From NCBI GenBank assembly GCA_025774865.1, contig JALGZO010000311.1, forward strand, positions 1 to 9,629: a DNA stretch of 9,629 nt, given 5' to 3'. Below the pieces are notes generated by a model. It did no database searches, was not told the DNA's origin, and saw only the letters and a list, made by a program, of their open reading frames with translations. Source of the stretch: a bacterium (GTDB lineage: Bacteria > ARS69). The position numbers and the translations under genes were made by a program. Shown here in pieces: positions 5,877 through 9,629 of the stretch. Numbering within the stretch: the first letter of the stretch is position 1; every line of letters begins with the position of its first letter.

Positions 5877-6683
5877 ATGACGAGGTTCCAGGCCAGCCGG
5901 GAAGCGATCAGCTGCGAGATCCGCGAAGGCGTGGCCCTCGTCACCCTGAACCGCCCCGAGGCGATGAACGCGATCACGCCGGACCTCGCGCGCGGCCTCG
6001 CAGAGATCCTCACCGAGCTTCCCGACGATGGCAGCGTGCGTGCGATCCTCGTCAGCGGGACGGGTCGTGCGTTTTGTTCCGGCGGCGACATCCGCGCGAT
6101 GTCGGCGGCGCTGGAAGAGGATCCGAAGGCGTTTTTCTTCGAGTTCACCGGGGACCTGCATCGCATTGCGCTCGCGCTCCTACGGGCGGAGGTGCCGACG
6201 GTCGCCGCCGTCAACGGCGTCGCGGCCGGCTTCGGCTTCGGGCTCGCGCTGTCCTGCGATCTGGTGATCGCTTCGGAGCGCGCGACGTTCTCGATGGCCC
6301 ATGGACAGGTGGCGCAGATCCCCGACGGGGGCGGCTGGTATCTGCTGCCGCGCGTGGTCGGACGCAAGCGCGCGCTCGATCTCTACCTGACCCGGCGCGT
6401 GCTGGACGCGAAGATGGCGGAGGACTGGGGAATCATCACGGAGATCCTGCCCGTCGCGAACTTCCGCGAGGTAGCATTCGGGTTCGCGCGCGAGATCGCC
6501 CAGGGCCCGACGCTCGCTTACCGCCATGCGAAGCATCGGCTCGGCGAAGGGTGGCATCAGCCGCTGGAGGAGTACCTCACCGAACAGCAACGCGTCATCG
6601 CCGAGCTCGGAGGGACCCGGGACTTCGGAGAGGGTGTGCGCGCGTTCCTCGATCGGCGAGCGCCCGAGTTCTGCGGCGAATAG
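5877..6683 (+). CDS. Enoyl-CoA hydratase/isomerase family protein, PaaG-like active site
   Basis: A 268-residue crotonase-superfamily enzyme acting on acyl-CoA thioesters in the cytoplasm. The family landmarks are clear: LVTLNRPEAMNAI (21-33), the oxyanion-hole segment GTGRAFCSGGDIRAM (61-75), the second oxyanion segment AAVNGVAAGFGFGLALSCD (110-128) and IPDGGGWYLLPRVVGRKRA (148-166). Aligned by eye to rat enoyl-CoA hydratase, Glu144 is replaced by Gly122 and Glu164 by His142, so classical hydration is unlikely. Asp150 in IPDGGG is at the place of the catalytic Asp of PaaG-type isomerases, which suggests double-bond isomerisation or related chemistry. The ATG at 5877 follows an AAGGGAG site. 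The gene stands alone, converging with the aminotransferase gene 12 nt away, so no pathway partner is visible. The family is certain; the substrate is unknown. Confidence 0.92.
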   Translation: MTRFQASREAISCEIREGVALVTLNRPEAMNAITPDLARGLAEILTELPDDGSVRAILVSGTGRAFCSGGDIRAMSAALEEDPKAFFFEFTGDLHRIALALLRAEVPTVAAVNGVAAGFGFGLALSCDLVIASERATFSMAHGQVAQIPDGGGWYLLPRVVGRKRALDLYLTRRVLDAKMAEDWGIITEILPVANFREVAFGFAREIAQGPTLAYRHAKHRLGEGWHQPLEEYLTEQQRVIAELGGTRDFGEGVRAFLDRRAPEFCGE

Positions 6684-6695
6684 GGCGGCGCCGCG

Positions 6696-7802
6696 TCAGG
6701 CATCGTCGAGCGCCCGGCCGAGTCGGGCGAGCGCTTCGTGCAGGCGGTCCTCCTCGATTCCCCAGCTGATTCGGATCCACCCCGGCATCTCGAAGAACTC
6801 GCCCTCGGCGACCGCGACGCTCTCACGTTCGAAGAGATTCGCCGCGAAGCGGCGGGTGTCGGACACGCGCTCGAGCTCGAGAAACCCGGAAAGCCCACCG
6901 TCGGGGCGCGTCCAGCTGACGTCGCCCCGACCTCCCATCCAGGTCTCGACGATCGAGAGCCCCCGCGCGGCGATCTCGCGCGAACGCGCCAGCACGGAGC
7001 CGCGATGTCTCAGTACGCGGAGAGCCGCCGCCTGCGACCAGCTCGCGCCGTTGACTGCGAGGTAAAACGAGAGCTCCTTCATGGGCGCGATCACATCGGG
7101 CGCGCCCACGATCCAGCCGACGCGCAGTCCCCCGAAACCGTGCACTTTCGTGAGGCTCGTCGTCGTGACGAAGCGAGGTGAGATACGGTGGGCCGGAGTC
7201 GCGCCCGCGACGAATTCGAGATACACCTCGTCAAAGAGGACGTGGAAGTCGAAGAGCTCCGCGAGCTCGGCGAGCTCGTCGAGGAACCCGGCCGGGACGT
7301 CGACGCCGGACGGATTGTGCAGCCGCGTGAGCACGACGGCCTTCACGGGATCACCGGGCTGCTTCGCGAGCTCCCGGATTTCGCTCGGGGACGGCTGCCA
7401 GCGCGCGTCCGGCCGACGCGCGAACCCGTTCACGGCGGCCCCGTGGAAGCGGGGGATCTCCTCCAGAGACGGATACGACGGACGCTCCACGAGAACGCGG
7501 TCTCCGGGACCGGCCAGGGCCGCGAGCGCCGTGTAGTTCGCGAGGCTGGCCCCGCCGGAGACGAGAACGCACTCGGCGTCCACGCCGTGCGCCGCCGCGA
7601 TCGCATCCTTGAGAGCGGGGTCGCCCCAGAAGTCTCCACCCGAGGAGAACGGGTCGCCCCCCTCGGCGCCATCTCCCCGCACGAGGCGCGCGAGCTCGCT
7701 TTCGGGGGGCACCATGACGCCGCTCGACCCGAGCGAATAAGTCGCTCGCTCGGAACGTTCCTTCGCCCAGTGCATCATGTCGAACCGTCGAGGGAAACGC
7801 AT
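6696..7802 (-). CDS. PLP-dependent aminotransferase, class I/II fold
   Basis: A 368-residue fold-type I PLP enzyme. The visible active-site residues are: a GGASLANY segment at the phosphate-binding turn (83-90), the NPSG motif with Asn163, Asp191 in FDEVY (pairing with the pyridine nitrogen) with Tyr194, Lys219 in SLTKVHGFGGLRVGW as the Schiff-base lysine, Arg227 in the same stretch, and Arg344 in RISWG as the likely substrate-carboxylate arginine. The length is slightly short for the family (about 390), because the N-terminal arm is brief. It probably transaminates an amino acid or related amine in the cytoplasm; the substrate is not readable, and it resembles the bacterial MalY/Aat-like 'aminotransferase class I and II' annotations only in general. 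There is no Shine-Dalgarno sequence before the ATG; a TAGTCT box sits 6 nt upstream. A second in-frame start exists at Met9-Met10. Confidence 0.9.
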   Translation of the reverse strand: MRFPRRFDMMHWAKERSERATYSLGSSGVMVPPESELARLVRGDGAEGGDPFSSGGDFWGDPALKDAIAAAHGVDAECVLVSGGASLANYTALAALAGPGDRVLVERPSYPSLEEIPRFHGAAVNGFARRPDARWQPSPSEIRELAKQPGDPVKAVVLTRLHNPSGVDVPAGFLDELAELAELFDFHVLFDEVYLEFVAGATPAHRISPRFVTTTSLTKVHGFGGLRVGWIVGAPDVIAPMKELSFYLAVNGASWSQAAALRVLRHRGSVLARSREIAARGLSIVETWMGGRGDVSWTRPDGGLSGFLELERVSDTRRFAANLFERESVAVAEGEFFEMPGWIRISWGIEEDRLHEALARLGRALDDA

Positions 7803-7808
7803 GCGGAC

Positions 7809-7814
7809 AGACTA
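7809..7814 (-). promoter_or_regulatory. Candidate leaderless -10 box (TAGTCT) of the aminotransferase gene
   Basis: On the minus strand TAGTCT is followed by 6 nt and then the ATG at 7802. The spacing is the same as for the TAGATT box before the propeller gene, and again no ribosome site is present. No -35 was recognised. Confidence 0.35.
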
Positions 7815-7899
7815 AGGCAATCCGGAGCGCGACGCGCCATCACAGATCGCAGGAGATTGACCCTTCTCACCCGGCTCGCGTCGAGGCATATTTCCGGAA

Positions 7900-7905
7900 A
7901 GGAGG
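7900..7905 (+). promoter_or_regulatory. Strong Shine-Dalgarno AGGAGG for the selenoprotein gene
   Basis: AGGAGG, within AAAGGAGGAG, lies 6 nt before the ATG at 7912. It is one of the best ribosome sites in the window, although the frame hits UGA after only ten codons. This supports real translation from 7912. Confidence 0.8.
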
Positions 7906-7911
7906 AGCCGC

Positions 7912-8145
7912 ATGAAGGTCACCATCGAATTCTGCAAGGTTTGAAACTACGATCCCATCTCCGCCAGTCTGGCGGAGGCGATCGAGAAGGAATTCGGCGC
8001 CGACGTGACGCAGATCGCCGGCGACGGAGGAATCTTCGACGTCAAGGTCGACGGCGCACTGGTCTACTCGAAGCACGAGACCGGCCGACACATTCGTGAC
8101 AATCAGGAAGTACTCGACTTGATTCGCGAGCTTCAAGAGACCTGA
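7912..8145 (+). CDS. SelW-like (Rdx family) selenoprotein; in-frame UGA at 7942-7944 read as selenocysteine
   Basis: A 77-residue protein if UGA (7942-7944) is decoded as Sec at position 11. The residues are then MKVTIEFCKV-U-NYDPI, giving a CxxU redox motif (Cys8, Sec11) at the end of the first beta strand, exactly where the Rdx/SelW thioredoxin-like family carries CxxU or CxxC. Other family marks follow in the same frame: an amphipathic helix (18-28), an FGADV strand, the GGIFDVKVDG segment (39-48), YSK (52-54) with a following ETGR, and a C-terminal helix (65-74). The full length matches the family's compact size (about 75-90 residues). The codons after the UGA remain GC-rich at third positions, and the frame stays open to a TGA at 8143-8145. 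Family members are thought to be thiol/selenol oxidoreductases. The gene diverges from the aminotransferase gene and converges with the barrel gene. Confidence 0.9.
7951..7983 (+). promoter_or_regulatory. Candidate bacterial SECIS hairpin downstream of the Sec UGA
   Basis: An upper stem pairs 7959-7965 with 7971-7977 (CTCCGCC/GGCGGAG, all Watson-Crick) around an AGTCT loop; an A-T closing pair would leave a GTC loop. A lower stem pairs GATC (7951-7954) with GATC (7980-7983). Between the two stems, A7957 and T7958 are bulged on the 5' side. The upper stem starts 14 nt after the UGA. Counting the U of UGA as 1, the bulged U is position 17. The hairpin is entirely within the coding sequence, as in bacterial SelB-dependent elements, and the loop shares GUCU with the E. 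coli fdhF element (AGGUCU). SelB recognition is inferred. Confidence 0.65.
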
Positions 8146-8155
8146 CGCGGTCCGT

Positions 8156-8172
8156 CGCGGTCGTCTTCCGCG
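8156..8172. terminator. Short hairpin between the selenoprotein and barrel genes
   Basis: CGCGG (8156-8160) pairs with CCGCG (8168-8172) around a 7-nt loop, in the 30-nt gap between two converging stops. The stem is only 5 bp, with no T-tract, so a terminator role is weakly supported. Confidence 0.2.
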
Positions 8173-8175
8173 AAG

Positions 8176-9507
8176 TCACTGCCCGACGGTGAAGCCGAAG
8201 CGGTAGGTCCAGGCGTCGTGACCGCGGTCGAGCCGGCGGGTGATGTCGAGGCGGAGTTGACCGCCTCCGCCGGGCACTCCCAGGAGGTTCTGGCGGATCT
8301 CGATCCCGGTGGAGAAGCGATACTGCACATCGGCGAAGTGGACCGGAGTGCCGTCTCGCTCCTGGCCCTGGAAGATGGCGGCCGCATCGAAGAACGGCCC
8401 CGGCTGCAGGTGCAGACGGCCGACGAACGGGACCCACTTCAGCAGATCGGTGCCGAGCTTGTAGTCGAGTCGAGCGTGAGCGAACTGCCGCGCCGGGATC
8501 TCGTTCACGTCGTAGCCGCGGAGCGTCTCGAACCCACCGAGCAGGTGGAGCCCTTGCCAGGGCACGTCGCCGGTCGCGGCGCCGCCCATGAGCCTCGCCG
8601 TCAACAGGTCGCCGAGCCACAGTAGCTTTCGCCCGACGATCTCGGCCCGCCACGACTCGTAGTCGAAGTCGCCGCCCAGGGCCCGTCCCGACACCCGACC
8701 GGACGCACTTGCCGCGAAGGATCCCCGGTCCTCGTCCCCAAACGCGAACTTCAGTTTCGCGATGCGGCTCTCGCCGGGGTCGATCGGCGGATTGGGCCGG
8801 AAGGAGCCCGACGCCAGCGAAAAGTCCGTCGCATTGGACAGCGACTCGAGATCTTCCGCACGGAAACCGAGCCCGATTCCGACGCGGCCGGGGGTCACGC
8901 CGAGCGTCGCGGACAGGCCTTCCGCGAGGAAGTAATCGTCCCAGTCCTCCCCGAGCAGAAGCGCGTTCAGACTGTTTCCGGCGATGCCTCCCGATCCGTA
9001 CGAGTACACGTCGCGGGCGTGCGCGACCTCGAGCGTGGGGTCGACGGGGCCGGGCGAGAACCGCACGCGCAATCCGCCGCGCCATGTGACTTCCTCGCTC
9101 GCCCACCCGTACCCGACCTGACCGAACGCACGGAGCGGGAACGGCGTCGGCACGGAGAGCTCCGCCCCCGGAATCACGTTCACGCCCTCGACCCGGTTGT
9201 ACCGGAACCCGGCGAGCTCGGTGTCGAGCCGCCACCGCCGCTCGTATTCGACGTACCCGTTCGCGGGCTCAGGCATCTCGCCGGTCGCTTCCCAGGCGCG
9301 GACGAGGCTGTCGACTTCCGCGTCGGAGATCGACAGTGCCTGGAGCCGGAACGCCTCGTCGGTGCGGTCAGCGAGGTCGTCGAGGTAATTCGACAGGGAG
9401 CTGTCCGCCGTTGCGGCCGGCGGGCGCGGGGTGGAGTCGGCGGGGGCCGGTGCCTGGGCAGACGTCACCGTCGGCACCAACGCGATCGCAGTGATGAGCG
9501 ATCTCAC
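8176..9507 (-). CDS. Omp85-superfamily-like outer-membrane beta-barrel without POTRA domains
   Basis: A 443-residue protein. Residues 1-18 are a signal peptide (ITAIALVPTVTSAQA, cleavage after AQA), followed by a Pro/Ala-rich linker (19-36) and a short helical region (about 38-75). From about 88 the chain is beta-barrel strands. FRYNRVEG (101-108) resembles the strand-1 signature seen in DUF5686- and surface-antigen-type barrels. GGFETLRGYDVNEIP (324-338) contains LRGY (329-332), matching the conserved loop-6 [V/L]RG[F/Y] tetrad of Omp85 proteins. FFDAAAIFQ (372-380) and STGIEIRQNLLG (399-410) fit the last strands of that family. There is no room for POTRA domains, so it is not BamA itself. 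The GTG start at 9507 was chosen for the signal peptide, a GGAGGT site 9 nt upstream and the GTGA overlap with the preceding gene. Confidence 0.85.
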   Translation of the reverse strand: MRSLITAIALVPTVTSAQAPAPADSTPRPPAATADSSLSNYLDDLADRTDEAFRLQALSISDAEVDSLVRAWEATGEMPEPANGYVEYERRWRLDTELAGFRYNRVEGVNVIPGAELSVPTPFPLRAFGQVGYGWASEEVTWRGGLRVRFSPGPVDPTLEVAHARDVYSYGSGGIAGNSLNALLLGEDWDDYFLAEGLSATLGVTPGRVGIGLGFRAEDLESLSNATDFSLASGSFRPNPPIDPGESRIAKLKFAFGDEDRGSFAASASGRVSGRALGGDFDYESWRAEIVGRKLLWLGDLLTARLMGGAATGDVPWQGLHLLGGFETLRGYDVNEIPARQFAHARLDYKLGTDLLKWVPFVGRLHLQPGPFFDAAAIFQGQERDGTPVHFADVQYRFSTGIEIRQNLLGVPGGGGQLRLDITRRLDRGHDAWTYRFGFTVGQ

Positions 9508-9629
9508 CGTTCCGTGACCTCCACCACCGGTGTCGTCTCCCAACCTTCGTTCAGCTTGTGGTCGCGGAAGTGGACCATGAACTCGACCGTGTCCGGGATG
9601 TCGTCGTCGAACACGCGCAACCATCCCAT
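9504..9629 (-). CDS. C-terminal end of an unrecognised protein, cut by the window edge
   Basis: The last 41 codons of a minus-strand gene (LRVFDDDIPDTVEFMVHF... ending VVEVTER). Its TGA (9506-9504) overlaps the barrel gene's GTG start as GTGA, so the two are probably translationally coupled. A Met codon lies exactly at the window edge in frame (9629-9627), so it could be either an internal Met or the true start. The acidic and aromatic composition reads as real protein, but no family is recognised. Confidence 0.6.
   Translation of the reverse strand: MGWLRVFDDDIPDTVEFMVHFRDHKLNEGWETTPVVEVTER
9517..9522 (-). promoter_or_regulatory. Shine-Dalgarno GGAGGT for the barrel GTG start
   Basis: On the minus strand GGAGGT is followed by 9 nt and the GTG at 9507. 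It lies inside the end of the upstream gene and supports the GTG start over the long open frame reaching 9624. Confidence 0.65.

Noticed and set aside
7857-7894. TTGACC (7857-7862) and TATTTC (7889-7894) as a promoter for the selenoprotein gene
   Set aside because: The spacer would be 26 nt, far beyond the sigma-70 range, so they are not accepted as a pair.
7867-8136. A minus-strand frame antisense to the selenoprotein
   Set aside because: It has no ribosome site or family resemblance. The plus strand gives a full Rdx-type protein once UGA is read as Sec.
7912-8145. Reading the SelW-like gene as a pseudogene broken by a nonsense mutation
   Set aside because: The UGA is exactly at the Sec position of CxxU, a SECIS-like hairpin follows, and there is no other lesion in the frame.
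8042-9235. A 397-codon minus-strand frame within the barrel gene
   Set aside because: It is a shifted-frame shadow, very Arg-rich, while the accepted frame has a signal peptide and the LRGY motif.

Overview
The window is GC-rich, densely packed DNA from a diderm (Gram-negative-type) bacterium, most likely an uncultured lineage. The diderm call rests on two outer-membrane beta-barrel proteins, a lipoprotein metalloprotease and several Sec signal peptides. Phylum cannot be fixed from this window; the style would fit an Eisenbacteria-, Gemmatimonadota- or deltaproteobacteria-like genome, but that is only an impression. Nearly every base is coding, and no tRNA, rRNA, CRISPR array, insertion sequence or gene-free stretch over 300 bases was seen.

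Region 1 (1-1862, +) is a tight three-gene set: the 3' end of a helical-repeat protein carrying an apparent frameshift, a small exported acidic protein with one TPR-like hairpin, and a 420-residue beta-barrel. The first two overlap by GTGA. Region 2 (1933-3742) is a convergent pair of envelope proteins: an M48 metalloprotease lipoprotein (+) and an exported tandem-PDZ protein without a protease domain (-), with a strong GC hairpin between their ends. Region 3 (3866-5652) holds an exported beta-propeller protein with four Asp-boxes (+), followed convergently by a very hydrophobic 108-residue membrane protein (-). Region 4 (5877-7802) has a PaaG-like crotonase (+) converging with a PLP-dependent aminotransferase (-).

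Region 5 (7912-8145, +) is the most notable part: a complete 77-residue SelW/Rdx-family selenoprotein with a CxxU motif whose U is an in-frame UGA at 7942-7944. A hairpin with bacterial SECIS-like features lies 14 nt downstream. Standard ORF calling misses this gene. Region 6 (8176-9629, -) has the C-terminus of an unrecognised protein overlapping by GTGA a 443-residue Omp85-type beta-barrel without POTRA domains.

The genes do not form one pathway. The common themes are envelope biogenesis and quality control (barrels, M48, PDZ), acyl-CoA and amino-acid metabolism (crotonase, aminotransferase), and thiol/selenol redox (SelW). The selenoprotein implies that the organism encodes SelA, SelB, SelD and tRNA-Sec elsewhere. 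Two genes (3866 + and 7802 -) have a TAGNNT box exactly 6 nt before the ATG and no Shine-Dalgarno sequence, which suggests leaderless mRNAs.
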